NCBI RefSeq assembly: GCF_963678225.1
Contig: NZ_OY782763.1
Span: forward strand, 434,001 to 498,000
Length of the DNA: 64,000 bases
DNA from: an uncultured Cohaesibacter sp.
GTDB taxonomy: Bacteria; Pseudomonadota; Alphaproteobacteria; Rhizobiales; Cohaesibacteraceae
Reading direction: 5' to 3'
Positions 29,549-38,620 of this stretch are shown in pieces. The notes beneath the pieces are model-generated. The model had not been told where the DNA came from. It searched no databases and saw nothing but the letters and a program-made list of their open reading frames with translations. Each line of letters opens with the position of its first letter. Positions within the stretch are counted from its first letter, which is position 1. A program made the position numbers and the translations under genes.

Positions 29549-30235
29549 TTATACTTTAGCACTACGCGCCAATCCATCATACAGATCCAAACAACGATCA
29601 AACCACTGTGCAACTGGATCATCTTCTTCTAACAGAACAAAATCAGAGACCATACGCGCCCATTGGAATGAACCGAAAATACTGTAGTCTGCATAGAGAG
29701 GAGCCTCGCCACCGAGAAATGCCTGATCGCGCAATGCAAGGCGCATGGGCAGAAGACTTTCTCGAAAAGCGTCAAGGCGGTCTGGAGAACGATCCGGCAC
29801 CTCTTCGAGCGCACAGCCGAAGCGTTTCTCGCGGGTGGTGCGGAAATAGGGCTGATCCTTCTCATCCAACCGATTGTAAATATCCAGCAGACAAAAGCGA
29901 ACCAGTTGCTTGTCGACAACGGCATTGGCCCAGCGATCAATGAAGTGCGCCATCTTCTGCCCGCCTTCTCCGTCAAACAGCGAGGGCAGGTCTGGATATG
30001 TGTCTTCAAGATAGAGGGCGATGGCAAAAGAATCCCGAACGACAGTGTCACCATCAGCAATTACAGGAACAGTGGTCTGCCCACCTCCCTCAATGGACTT
30101 GATCTCGGTAAACAGCGTTGCGACTGTTTCCACCTCAAGTCCCTTGTGAGCCAGAGCCATGCGGGTACGCCAACAGGCCGGTGAAAAACGAAGGGCCCTG
30201 TCTGCGGTACACAAATCATATAGCTTGATTTTCAT
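29549..30235 (-). CDS. Glutathione S-transferase-like protein
   Basis: A 228-residue protein with the two-domain glutathione transferase layout. The N-terminal thioredoxin-like half begins MKIKLYDLCTADRALRFSP, and the TTVPVIADGDTVVRDSFAIALYLE segment carries the cis-proline and the glutathione-binding Asp-Ser pair. The C-terminal half is helical. It may detoxify electrophiles or work in ring or lignin-type breakdown; the substrate is unknown. The start is one of two adjacent ATGs (30235/30238), with GAGGA upstream; a longer frame to 30355 overlaps the divergent promoter and is unlikely. Confidence 0.88.
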   Translation of the reverse strand: MKIKLYDLCTADRALRFSPACWRTRMALAHKGLEVETVATLFTEIKSIEGGGQTTVPVIADGDTVVRDSFAIALYLEDTYPDLPSLFDGEGGQKMAHFIDRWANAVVDKQLVRFCLLDIYNRLDEKDQPYFRTTREKRFGCALEEVPDRSPDRLDAFRESLLPMRLALRDQAFLGGEAPLYADYSIFGSFQWARMVSDFVLLEEDDPVAQWFDRCLDLYDGLARSAKV

Positions 30236-30436
30236 CATACATTCCTCAAAGGGTTTCGGGGCTGCGCATAATGCAGGGAGCGAGCCAGATTGGCCAGCAC
30301 AAGTTGCAAAACACTTGCTCTTTGTCCTCAAGGCACGCGAAACAGTTGTATTCACTGTTGCAAAAAAGGATCAAGCCAAGAGATTGCATCGGCAGCGATT
30401 GCCATCGGCGATGAAATAAGGCAAAAGGCACCCATT

Positions 30437-32317
30437 ATGCTGCATATCAATAACCTCACCTATCGCATCGCTGGCCGAACCCTGCTGGAAGATGCCACGC
30501 TCGTTGTTCCCGAAGGCTGTAAGATGGGCCTCGTCGGGCGCAATGGCACGGGCAAATCCACCCTGTTCAAGCTACTGGTCGGAGACATCGCGCCCGAAAG
30601 TGGCACGGCCACGATTCGCAGAGGCGCGCGCGTCGGTCAGGTTGCGCAGGAAGCGCCCGCGTCTGACGAAAGCCTGCTTGAATTCGTCCTGAAGGCTGAT
30701 CTGGAGCGCGCCCGTCTGCTCGCAGAATCCGAGACGGCAACCGATCCCGAACGGATTGCGGAAATTCAGCTGCGCCTTGCCGATATCGGCGCCCATTCCG
30801 CCGAAGCACGCGCGGCAACCATTCTGCATGGACTGGGGTTTGATGCAGAGGCGCAGGCCCGCCCCACAGCCGATTTTTCCGGCGGCTGGCGCATGCGCGT
30901 GGCGCTTGCAGCCATTCTCTTTTCCGAGCCGGATTTGCTGCTGCTTGACGAGCCGACCAACTATCTCGACCTTGAGGGCACCCTGTGGCTGGAAAATTAC
31001 ATCTCCCGCTATCCCTACACGGTGATGATCATCAGCCATGACCGCGACCTGCTCAACAAGGCCGTGGACCATATCGCCCATCTCGATCAATTGAAACTGA
31101 CTGCCTATCGCGGCGGCTATGACAATTTTGAGCGCACCCGTCGGGAGCAGCTTGAGTTGCAGCAGAAGATGCGCACCAAGCAGATAGAGCAGCGCAAACA
31201 TATGGAAGCATTCGTAGAACGCTTCCGCTACAAAGCCTCAAAGGCCAAGCAAGCGCAGAGCCGCCTGAAAGCGCTGGAGAAAATGTCTCCCATCGCAGCG
31301 GTGATGGAAGATCACGTCAAGCCGATTCATTTTCCCAATCCGGAAAAAGGCCTTGCCCCACCGATCATTCGGTTGGAGAAGGCGTCTGTCGGCTATGAAG
31401 ACAGCAAACCGATCCTCAGGAATATGAACTTGCGCATTGACCCAGATGATCGGCTGGCGCTTCTGGGGGCCAACGGCAACGGCAAATCCACCTTTGCCAA
31501 GCTGATTTCAGACCGTTTGGACGTTCAGGACGGCACCATTTTCCGCGCGGGCAAGCTCAAGATCGCCTTCTTTGCCCAGCATCAGCTGGATGAACTGCGC
31601 CCCAATGACAGCGCCTATGACCATGTGCGAACCCTGATGCCGGATGCCACCGAACCCAAGGTGCGGGCACGCGTCGCCCAAATGGGCCTTGGCACAGAAA
31701 AGATGGATATTGCAGCCAAGAGCCTTTCAGGAGGTGAAAAGGCCCGCCTTTTGCTGGGGCTGGCCACCTTCGATGGCCCGCATTTGCTCATCCTTGACGA
31801 ACCGACCAACCATCTTGATATCGACAGCCGCGAAGCGCTGGTCCATGCCATCAATGACTATGAAGGCGCCGTGTTGCTGATCTCCCATGACCGGCACCTG
31901 CTGGAAGCCTGCGTGGATCGCCTGTGGCTGGTGCATGATGGCACCTGCAAGCCCTATGATGGCGATCTGGAAGACTATCGCCGCCTGTTGCTCAGCTCTC
32001 GCAATAGCCCCGACAGCACGCAAAAGGAAAAAGCGGCAGCGACCGAGGCTAATCAGGCACAAGAAAAACGCCGCTCCGCCGCTGAAAAGCGCAAGGAACA
32101 GGCCCCCTTGCGCCGCAAGATTCAAGCCGCAGAGCGCGACATGGACAAGATACGCGACCGCATGGGCAAGATCGATGACATGCTCGCCGATCCGGACCTT
32201 TTCGCCAAATTTCCTGAAAAAGGCGCCAAACTCTCCAAGGACCGCTCCGACCTCGCCACCCTGTTGGACAAGCTGGAAGAAAAATGGCTGGAAATGTCCG
32301 AAGAGATCGAGGAATGA
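30437..32317 (+). CDS. ABC-F family ATPase (Uup/YheS-like)
   Basis: A 626-residue soluble protein with two ABC ATPase domains and no membrane part, as in ABC-F factors that act on the ribosome. Domain 1 has GRNGTGKST, SGGWRMRVALA and LLLLDEPTNYLD; domain 2 has GANGNGKST, LSGGEKARLLL and LLILDEPTNHLD. The charged interdomain linker (about residues 225-300, rich in Arg, Lys and Gln) would reach the P-site tRNA. The C-terminal 95 residues form a charged coiled coil (KEKAAATEANQAQEKRRSAAEKRK). The start at 30437 begins MLHINNLTYRIAG; an upstream frame from 30290 is not family sequence. Followed by a VOC gene after 16 bases. Confidence 0.93.
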   Translation: MLHINNLTYRIAGRTLLEDATLVVPEGCKMGLVGRNGTGKSTLFKLLVGDIAPESGTATIRRGARVGQVAQEAPASDESLLEFVLKADLERARLLAESETATDPERIAEIQLRLADIGAHSAEARAATILHGLGFDAEAQARPTADFSGGWRMRVALAAILFSEPDLLLLDEPTNYLDLEGTLWLENYISRYPYTVMIISHDRDLLNKAVDHIAHLDQLKLTAYRGGYDNFERTRREQLELQQKMRTKQIEQRKHMEAFVERFRYKASKAKQAQSRLKALEKMSPIAAVMEDHVKPIHFPNPEKGLAPPIIRLEKASVGYEDSKPILRNMNLRIDPDDRLALLGANGNGKSTFAKLISDRLDVQDGTIFRAGKLKIAFFAQHQLDELRPNDSAYDHVRTLMPDATEPKVRARVAQMGLGTEKMDIAAKSLSGGEKARLLLGLATFDGPHLLILDEPTNHLDIDSREALVHAINDYEGAVLLISHDRHLLEACVDRLWLVHDGTCKPYDGDLEDYRRLLLSSRNSPDSTQKEKAAATEANQAQEKRRSAAEKRKEQAPLRRKIQAAERDMDKIRDRMGKIDDMLADPDLFAKFPEKGAKLSKDRSDLATLLDKLEEKWLEMSEEIEE

Positions 32318-32333
32318 TCTAGGAAAGGCGAAT

Positions 32334-32738
32334 ATGATGTCTCAATCCATGTCCCTTATTGCCATTGTCGTGCGTGACTATGACGAGGCAATTGCCTTTT
32401 ATACCGAAAAGCTCGGCTTCGAGTTGATTGATGACACATACCAGCCCGCGCAGGACAAACGCTGGGTCGTGGTACGCCCCAAGGGAGAAGGCAAAACATC
32501 TCTGTTGCTGGCCCGCGCCAAAAATGAGCACGAAGCAGGCTATATCGGCGATCAGGCAGGAGGCCGTGTGTTCCTCTTCCTTGAGACAGACGATTTCTGG
32601 CGCGACTATGCTCTTTATCAGGAGCGGGGCATCTCCTTCATAAGACCGCCTCTGGAAGCAGACTATGGCACTGTTGCGGTCTTTGAAGACCTTTATGGCA
32701 ACCTCTGGGATCTGGTTGAATATTCCACGCCCCACTAA
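32334..32738 (+). CDS. VOC (glyoxalase/bleomycin-resistance) family protein
   Basis: A 134-residue vicinal-oxygen-chelate protein. Two beta-alpha-beta-beta-beta modules are visible: LIAIVVRDYDEAIAFYTEKLGFEL with the early metal position, and VFLFLETDDFWRDYALYQERGISF ending in VAVFEDLYGNLWDLVEY with the final glutamate typical of the metal site. Relatives include glyoxalase I and resistance proteins, but the exact reaction is open. AGGAAAGG precedes two adjacent ATGs (32334, 32337). It is probably cotranscribed with the ABC-F gene. A much longer open frame covering the same end is the off-frame shadow of the ABC-F gene. Confidence 0.9.
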   Translation: MMSQSMSLIAIVVRDYDEAIAFYTEKLGFELIDDTYQPAQDKRWVVVRPKGEGKTSLLLARAKNEHEAGYIGDQAGGRVFLFLETDDFWRDYALYQERGISFIRPPLEADYGTVAVFEDLYGNLWDLVEYSTPH

Positions 32739-32826
32739 ACCACCATTTGCAATAATCGCAGACTTGTGGTGACATTCTCCCAACGATCTGATCGCATCCC
32801 ATAAGCGCCGGAGGGAGAGAACCATC

Positions 32827-33660
32827 ATGAAAACAGTCACATTCGCACATCAGGACGTTGTGCCCGCATTGGGGCAAGGCACTTGGTATATGGGCGACGA
32901 TCCATCCCGCAAAGCTGACGAAGTCGCCTCCTTGCGCCGCGGGGTCGAGTTGGGCATGACGCTCATCGATACAGCGGAAATGTATGGATCGGGCAAGTCG
33001 GAAAGTGTGGTTGGGGAAGCCATAGCCCCCATTCGCGATGATGTGTTTCTCGTCTCCAAGGTTTTGCCCTTCAATGCCAGCCATGAAGGCACACTCCAAG
33101 CATGCGAAGCTTCCCTCTCCCGCCTGGGAACAGACCGACTGGATCTCTATTTGCTCCATTGGCCCGGCCCTCACCCGCTGGAAGAAACCATCGCGGCCTT
33201 CGAAGAGCTTCAGCAGGCAGGCAAGATCCGCCATTGGGGTGTTTCAAACTTCGATCCCAATGACATGACCGAACTGATGAGTACGCAAGGCGGCGAACAG
33301 GTGGCGACCAATCAGGTGCTCTATAATCTCACCCGCCGCGGTATCGAATGGGATCTGCTCCCCCAATCACAAGAAGATGGTCTGCCCATCATGGCCTATT
33401 CGCCCATTGAGCAGGCCCGACTGTTGTCAAAGCCGGAGCTTAAATCACTCGCCTCGGATCTGGATCTCACACCTGCTCAACTGGCTCTGGCTTGGGTTAT
33501 TCGCGAATCCGGGATTGTCGCCATACCGAAGGCAGGAACAGTGGCTCATGTGGAAGAAAACGCCCGCACGCTCGAAATCGACCTTAATGATGAGACGCTT
33601 TCCGAGCTGGATCGTCTCTTCCCACCGCCAACCAGAGCGACTTCACTGGCGATTTTATAA
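32827..33660 (+). CDS. Aldo/keto reductase
   Basis: A 277-residue NADPH-dependent aldehyde/ketone reductase of the TIM-barrel AKR family. The catalytic tetrad is visible: Asp and Tyr in LIDTAEMYGSG, Lys in LVSKVLP and His in LYLLHWPG. The cofactor-binding C-terminal part is GIVAIPKAGTVAHVEENA. It is closest in style to the YeaE group, which can reduce methylglyoxal, so pairing with a glyoxalase-like VOC gene 88 bases upstream hints at reactive-carbonyl detoxification; this is inference. GGAGGGAGAG ribosome site precedes the start. Confidence 0.93.
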   Translation: MKTVTFAHQDVVPALGQGTWYMGDDPSRKADEVASLRRGVELGMTLIDTAEMYGSGKSESVVGEAIAPIRDDVFLVSKVLPFNASHEGTLQACEASLSRLGTDRLDLYLLHWPGPHPLEETIAAFEELQQAGKIRHWGVSNFDPNDMTELMSTQGGEQVATNQVLYNLTRRGIEWDLLPQSQEDGLPIMAYSPIEQARLLSKPELKSLASDLDLTPAQLALAWVIRESGIVAIPKAGTVAHVEENARTLEIDLNDETLSELDRLFPPPTRATSLAIL

Positions 33661-33699
33661 GCTGCATAGACTTGTATAGGCTGAATAGTGCAAACAATG

Positions 33700-33723
33700 A
33701 AAAAGGGGCTCAACGCCCCTTTT
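33700..33723. terminator. Bidirectional terminator
   Basis: AAAAGGGGC and GCCCCTTTT pair around a 5-base loop between the convergent aldo/keto reductase gene and ldh. Confidence 0.88.
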
Positions 33724-33748
33724 GTCTGCTCTGGTCTCTGATTTTACC

Positions 33749-34687
33749 TCAGCTGTGGAATTTGACAGCTTCGACCGTCTCCTTGAGCATGCTGGCCGAT
33801 TTGCGCAAGGCTTCATGTTCGGCTTCATCAAGCTCGGGCAAAAGATCCAGCTCAATGCCGTTGCGTCCGATCACACGGGGAACTGAGAGCGCAACATGGC
33901 GCACCCCTTCCACATTCGGAGTCACGATCGAAAGCGAAAGCACCGCTTTCTCATCCTTGGCGATCGCCCTCACAATGCGTTCAAGCCCGGCGCCGATGCC
34001 ATACCACGTCGCCCCCTTGCCGTTGATAATAGTGTAGGCAGCATTGCGCACACTATCATCGATCCTGTCCTTGACGGAGGCGGTAAGCGGAAACTTGATA
34101 TTGGCTGCGAACTCTTCCACGGACAAAGCCCCTGCCCGCGCAGACGACCAGGCCAGTATCTCACTATCCCCATGCTCGCCCAGCACATAGGCATGGACAG
34201 ACTGAGGCGAAATGCCCAGATGATGCCCGATCAGATGGCGGAAGCGCGCCGTATCCAGCATGGTGCCCGAACCGATCACACGATGCGGTGGCAAACCGGA
34301 CAGCCGCGTTGCGACCTGGGTCATGATGTCAACCGGGTTTGAGGCAACCAGCAGAATGGCATCTGGCGCCACAGCCAGCACCTTGCCAATGATCTGTTTG
34401 AACACCTCGGCATTGCGCGCCAGAAGATCAATGCGGCTTTCTCCGGGTTTCTGACCGACGCCAGCAGACAGGATCACGATGTCAGCCCCTTCAAGAGCAT
34501 CATAATCGCCCGCCGTAACCACCGTTGAAGAGACAAAAGGCGTCGCATGCGCAATATCCTGCGCCTGCGCTATGGCAAATTCGGGTTTGTAATCGACAAA
34601 AACCACCTGACTGGCCGTGCCCCGCAAGGCTATTGCATAGCCCGCTGCCGAGCCAACCATACCTGCACCAACAATTCCAACCTTCAT
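33749..34687 (-). CDS. ldh: L-lactate dehydrogenase
   Basis: Interconverts pyruvate and L-lactate with NAD(H), letting the cell regenerate NAD+ in fermentation. The 312-residue protein has the NAD turn GIVGAGMVGSA, the substrate loop GVGQKPGESRIDLL (Gln in the position that separates lactate from malate dehydrogenase, which has Arg), SNPVDIMT, GSGTMLDTARFR, and the proton-relay His in GEHGDSE. A strong AGGAGG ribosome site precedes the ATG. It appears to be a single-gene unit. L-LDH is not universal in this order and suits a facultative anaerobe. Confidence 0.94.
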   Translation of the reverse strand: MKVGIVGAGMVGSAAGYAIALRGTASQVVFVDYKPEFAIAQAQDIAHATPFVSSTVVTAGDYDALEGADIVILSAGVGQKPGESRIDLLARNAEVFKQIIGKVLAVAPDAILLVASNPVDIMTQVATRLSGLPPHRVIGSGTMLDTARFRHLIGHHLGISPQSVHAYVLGEHGDSEILAWSSARAGALSVEEFAANIKFPLTASVKDRIDDSVRNAAYTIINGKGATWYGIGAGLERIVRAIAKDEKAVLSLSIVTPNVEGVRHVALSVPRVIGRNGIELDLLPELDEAEHEALRKSASMLKETVEAVKFHS

Positions 34688-34871
34688 GCATGCCTCCTGA
34701 ATAAGGGTTCGTCCACCATGATACTAGCGCACATACGGCCACTCTGCCAAAGGGATCGGGTCACTTATGCGTTAGACCATTTGCCTCGCATCGCGCACAG
34801 GCACGCACGCACGGGAGCGCTCTTTTTCAACGTCTCAAGCGTGGCAAAAGTTCCGCTTTCCTGCTGAATTA

Positions 34872-35342
34872 TCAAGCTTTCTTTTCCCAGCCGCCTCTTG
34901 GTGTCTGTTGCCAGTAGGTGACAGGATATCCCGCTTCCTTAAGGGCTTTCCAGCTGACACGGGCAGCCTGCAAGGCTTCATTGCTGGAGCCGTCAAACAT
35001 CAGAATCGCCCGCTCCAGCCCGTCCAGCAAGGTGAGCTTTTCATCCGGCCTTGCCCCATCGACGAAAAAGCGCACATGCGCCTCGTTAGCGGCAGGTACA
35101 CCCTGCGGCGCAATGAGAATCGGCTGCCGCTCCGCATGTGCTGAGCCATGCAAGCCATGGGCTAGGAAACTGTCTTCCCGCCAGGTCCACAGGTGCGTAT
35201 CGAGCACATGGGCTCTTTCTTCACTGCCCGTCTGGACAAATGCGCGCCAGCCCTTCTCGAGACACTTCTCAAGCAACACAGGCAACGTCGCCTCAAGAGG
35301 CTGCATTTGCAGATGGTAGAAGAAAATCTCGGCTGGCATCAT
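34872..35342 (-). CDS. holC: DNA polymerase III chi subunit
   Basis: The clamp-loader accessory protein that links the polymerase III holoenzyme to single-stranded-DNA-binding protein. The 156-residue protein matches chi: IFFYHLQMQPLEATLPVLLEKCLEKGWRAFVQ at the N-terminus, HLWTWREDSFLAHG, PILIAPQG, and a C-terminal VSWKALKEAGYPVTYWQQTPRGGWEKK, the usual ending. Two adjacent ATGs open the gene. It follows pepA as in many alphaproteobacteria, though a terminator stands between them. Confidence 0.93.
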   Translation of the reverse strand: MMPAEIFFYHLQMQPLEATLPVLLEKCLEKGWRAFVQTGSEERAHVLDTHLWTWREDSFLAHGLHGSAHAERQPILIAPQGVPAANEAHVRFFVDGARPDEKLTLLDGLERAILMFDGSSNEALQAARVSWKALKEAGYPVTYWQQTPRGGWEKKA

Positions 35343-35424
35343 TCATTTCCAAACAGAAGCGTTATTTCCTGTCTAGCATGGACACCCCATCAAGCAACAG
35401 CCAGATAACAAAAAGGCAAACACG

Positions 35425-35450
35425 AAAAAGGGCCTGACATGGCCAGGCCC
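35425..35450 (-). terminator. Terminator after pepA
   Basis: On the minus strand GGGCCTG, a 7-base loop and CAGGCCC are followed by TTTTT. It lies 50 bases beyond the pepA stop and about 80 bases before holC. Confidence 0.88.
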
Positions 35451-35499
35451 TCTGCATTCATTTGAAAAGCGCCAAAGATCGGCACCTTGTCCTAGGCCA

Positions 35500-36990
35500 T
35501 CAGCCTTCGTAATTGTCTTTCACAAGGCGATCAAGCAAACGGACCCCGAAGCCGGATGCCCAGCCCTGACTGATCTCGTTTTTAGGGGCGTCCATCGCTG
35601 TGCCTGCGACATCGATATGCACCCAATCCACGTCGCCAACAAAACGCTTGAGGAACTGCGCCGCCGTAATGGAACCAGCCCAGCGGCCACCGGTATTCTT
35701 CATGTCGGCGAACTTGCTGTCGATCATCTTGTCATATTCCTTGGCCAACGGCAGACGCCAGACTGTTTCGCCCGTGGTCGTTCCGGATTTTGACAGCTGC
35801 GCGCACAGATCATCGGAATTGGAGAAGATGCCGGCATTATGAGCCCCAAGCGCGACAATAACTGCACCGGTCAATGTCGCCAGATCAATCATGAAGCGTG
35901 GCGCAAAGGTCTCCTTGGAGTAATGCAACAGATCAGCCAACACCAGACGACCTTCGGCGTCCGTATTGATGACCTCGATGGTCTGTCCAGACATGGAGGT
36001 GACAATATCGCCCGGACGCTGGGCGTTGCCATCGGGCATATTTTCAACAAGACCGATGATGCCGATGGCATTCACCTTGGCTTTGCGGCCTGAGAGCGCA
36101 TGCATAAGGCCTGTCACAGCGGCAGCCCCGCCCATATCGCCTTTCATGTCTTCCATGCCGCCAGCTGGCTTGATGGAAATACCGCCAGTATCAAACACCA
36201 CGCCCTTGCCCACGAAGACAACCGGCGCTTCATCCTTTTTGCCACCCATCCATTTCATGATAGCAACGCGAGGCTTGCGCACAGAGCCCTGCGCCACGCC
36301 AAGCAACGCATTCATGCCCAGCTTTTCAAGATCAGCCTGTTCGAGAATTTCCACCTCTGCCCCCAGCGCTTCCAGCGCCTTGGCCTTGGCTGCAAATTCC
36401 TCCGGTCCAAGCACATTGGCCGGTTCGTTGACCAGATCTCGGGCGAGCAGAGTGCCATCAGAGACAACCGCATCACTTTCCCACACCTTGGCTGCCTCTT
36501 TGGCATCCGCGCACAGAATGGTGACCTTGGCTGCCTCTTTTGCTTCTTTTGGTTTGCCCTTCTCGGTCTTGTAAAGATCGAAGTCATAGGCTCTGAGCTT
36601 CATGCCCATCGCAATCAGGGACGCTTTTGCTGCGCCGATTTCCTTGTCGTCAGCTTCAACCACAACATGGATGAGCTCTGCGCCCTTGGCAGCCCCCATG
36701 GCAGCGCCGCCAAGAGCTGCGAAGTCACGCTCGGACAATGGAGAATCACCAAGGCCGATGAGAATGATGCGATCCAGCGCCACTCCAGCGGGGGCCAGAA
36801 TCTGCACGCTCTTGCAGAAGCCGCCTTTGAAATCTGCTGCCTTGATCGCCCGTTCGATTGCGCCATCGCACTTTTCATCAAGCGCCTTCCCCGTCGCTCC
36901 CAGAGCGAGGGACTTGTCAACAAACAACACGGCAGCACCGGTTTCCGGTGTGCCCAAAGCTTCAAACTGAATAAAAGGGAGAGTAGCCAT
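35500..36990 (-). CDS. pepA: Leucyl aminopeptidase (M17)
   Basis: A cytosolic two-metal aminopeptidase that removes N-terminal residues from peptides; some PepA also bind DNA. The 496-residue length is typical. The C-terminal catalytic domain shows VGKGVVFDTGGISIKPAGGM with catalytic Lys and metal Asp residues, DMKGDMGGAA, and the M17 signature NTDAEGRLVLADLL. The N-terminal half is the macro-like domain. The leader carries a long hairpin (37028-37068) and the ribosome site is weak. Divergent from lptF, the common alphaproteobacterial arrangement. Confidence 0.96.
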   Translation of the reverse strand: MATLPFIQFEALGTPETGAAVLFVDKSLALGATGKALDEKCDGAIERAIKAADFKGGFCKSVQILAPAGVALDRIILIGLGDSPLSERDFAALGGAAMGAAKGAELIHVVVEADDKEIGAAKASLIAMGMKLRAYDFDLYKTEKGKPKEAKEAAKVTILCADAKEAAKVWESDAVVSDGTLLARDLVNEPANVLGPEEFAAKAKALEALGAEVEILEQADLEKLGMNALLGVAQGSVRKPRVAIMKWMGGKKDEAPVVFVGKGVVFDTGGISIKPAGGMEDMKGDMGGAAAVTGLMHALSGRKAKVNAIGIIGLVENMPDGNAQRPGDIVTSMSGQTIEVINTDAEGRLVLADLLHYSKETFAPRFMIDLATLTGAVIVALGAHNAGIFSNSDDLCAQLSKSGTTTGETVWRLPLAKEYDKMIDSKFADMKNTGGRWAGSITAAQFLKRFVGDVDWVHIDVAGTAMDAPKNEISQGWASGFGVRLLDRLVKDNYEG

Positions 36991-37374
36991 AAAGGACGAT
37001 GTCTTTCTTTTTGTTAGGAGGTCTTTTGTCTGGAGGTCCGCTCCGGGGTCGCCCCCAAGGAGCCAGACAGGAGTGGAAAATGGAATATATCTAGTTCACA
37101 CTATTGTGGGTGTATTGGCGCTCGAGTTCAAGACCACTCTCAAACGGCCCATGCAAAAAGCCTTTCAAGAAATGCCGCTCGAAAGGAGCCCCCGCCACCA
37201 TTTGTTGGCAAAATAGCATCATCCTCTTTCGAAACAGGCCATTTTCGCGGGATATTTTTTCCCGAGCCCCCAACTCCCCAACTAAAATGCTTGCCAGCCG
37301 GAGGGGAGACAGCCATAAACCAACCATAATCCTTGCATACAGAAAACCAAACATAGGATCACGACGAAGAGATC
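36991..37374. other. Divergent pepA-lptF control region with a long hairpin
   Basis: A hairpin at 37028-37068 is made of three stacked stems: GTCTG/CAGAC, GCTCC/GGAGC and GGGG/CCCC, with a 7-base bulge on one side and a 2- to 3-base bulge on the other. It lies 38 bases upstream of the pepA start and so would fall in its leader. The remaining sequence should hold both promoters; no gene is seen. Confidence 0.55.
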
Positions 37375-38619
37375 ATGAAGCTGATCGAGCGATACATATT
37401 CATGCGCGCCGCGACCGCCTTTCTCATGACAGTCACCATACTGACTGCCATCGTCTGGTTAACGCAGGCTCTGCGCGATATGGATTTGGTAACGGCCAAA
37501 GGGCAGACAATTCTGATCTTTATCTCCATGACCTCTCTGGTCCTGCCGACACTGGTCATGGTTATCGCCCCCTTTGCCGTGCTGATCGCTGTCGCCGTTA
37601 CGCTTAACAACCTGAATGCCGATAGCGAACTGGTCGTAATCAATGCCACGAGCGCGCCGCCTTGGGTGGTGGTCAAGCCCATCATCGTTCTGGGGCTGGT
37701 GGCCACGCTTACCGGCGGCTTCCTCAGCCTTTATGCTGCGCCACAAGCGCTTACATCCCTGCGTGGCTTCATCACTCAGGTGCGTGCCGATCTGGTTGCC
37801 AACATCGTCAAGGAAGGCATCTTTTCCGAGATTGAAGATGGCATGACCTTCCATATCCAGAAGCGGGAACCAAACGGCATCATGCGCGGTCTGTTCCTCT
37901 CCGATGAGCGCGACCCCAAGAAGCACATTGTCTATTCTTCGGAATTTGCCCAAATCGTCGAAACGCCGCAAGGCACCTTCCTGCGCATGGAGCAAGGCAC
38001 GATCCAGCAGCAACAGATCAAGGCTGCAGAGGATGGCGAACTGGATGAAACAAATCCGGATTTCACGACGGTGAATATTATCAATTTTGATTCTTACGCC
38101 ATCGATCTATCTAAATTCACAGGGGTCAGTGAGGGCAGCGTCCAATATTACAAGCCACGCGAACTGACCACGATAACCCTGCTCAATCCTCCCAAAGACA
38201 ACCCGACCATCAAGCGCGAGCCCGGAGTTGCCCGTTCTGAGCTGCATGACCGTTTCACCAACCCGCTCTACAATCTGGTATTCGCAACGATCGTCGCTGC
38301 ATTCCTTGCCCAAGTGCGCACCACAAGAGAGCGAAGAGGCAGCGCGATTTTTGTGGCGGTCATTCTCGTAGCGGCGATCCGGTTGGCCGGCTTCGGGATC
38401 ACCAGTCTGGCGATTCGCACGCCGCTCGTGGTTCCCTTCATGTATGCCTTGCCGATTATTTCCATCATACTGGGTCTGTGGATGGTGCTCAGCGGACGTC
38501 GCTTGACCGCCATGGACAATCTGATCCGCATAATGGAGTTGTTTAACGACACCATATTGCATAAGGTCAAAGGATTATTCAGGAAACCAAAACCAGAAAA
38601 GCGATTTTTAGAGTCGTAG
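37375..38619 (+). CDS. lptF: LPS export permease LptF
   Basis: One of the two membrane subunits of the LptB2FG transporter that pulls lipopolysaccharide out of the inner membrane. The 414-residue protein has the YjgP/YjgQ layout: MKLIERYIFMRAATAFLMTV and two further membrane helices, a periplasmic beta-jellyroll (about residues 125-285), and three C-terminal helices. Markers are the QALRDMDLVTAKGQ loop and ELHDRFTNPLYNLVFATIVAAFL. lptG begins one base after its stop, so the two are translated together. Confidence 0.95.
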   Translation: MKLIERYIFMRAATAFLMTVTILTAIVWLTQALRDMDLVTAKGQTILIFISMTSLVLPTLVMVIAPFAVLIAVAVTLNNLNADSELVVINATSAPPWVVVKPIIVLGLVATLTGGFLSLYAAPQALTSLRGFITQVRADLVANIVKEGIFSEIEDGMTFHIQKREPNGIMRGLFLSDERDPKKHIVYSSEFAQIVETPQGTFLRMEQGTIQQQQIKAAEDGELDETNPDFTTVNIINFDSYAIDLSKFTGVSEGSVQYYKPRELTTITLLNPPKDNPTIKREPGVARSELHDRFTNPLYNLVFATIVAAFLAQVRTTRERRGSAIFVAVILVAAIRLAGFGITSLAIRTPLVVPFMYALPIISIILGLWMVLSGRRLTAMDNLIRIMELFNDTILHKVKGLFRKPKPEKRFLES

Positions 38620-38620
38620 C

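Noticed and set aside
31887-32738. A 283-codon frame ending with the VOC protein
   Set aside because: The first half is the off-frame reading of the ABC-F gene. The true VOC start is 32334, with AGGAAAGG upstream.
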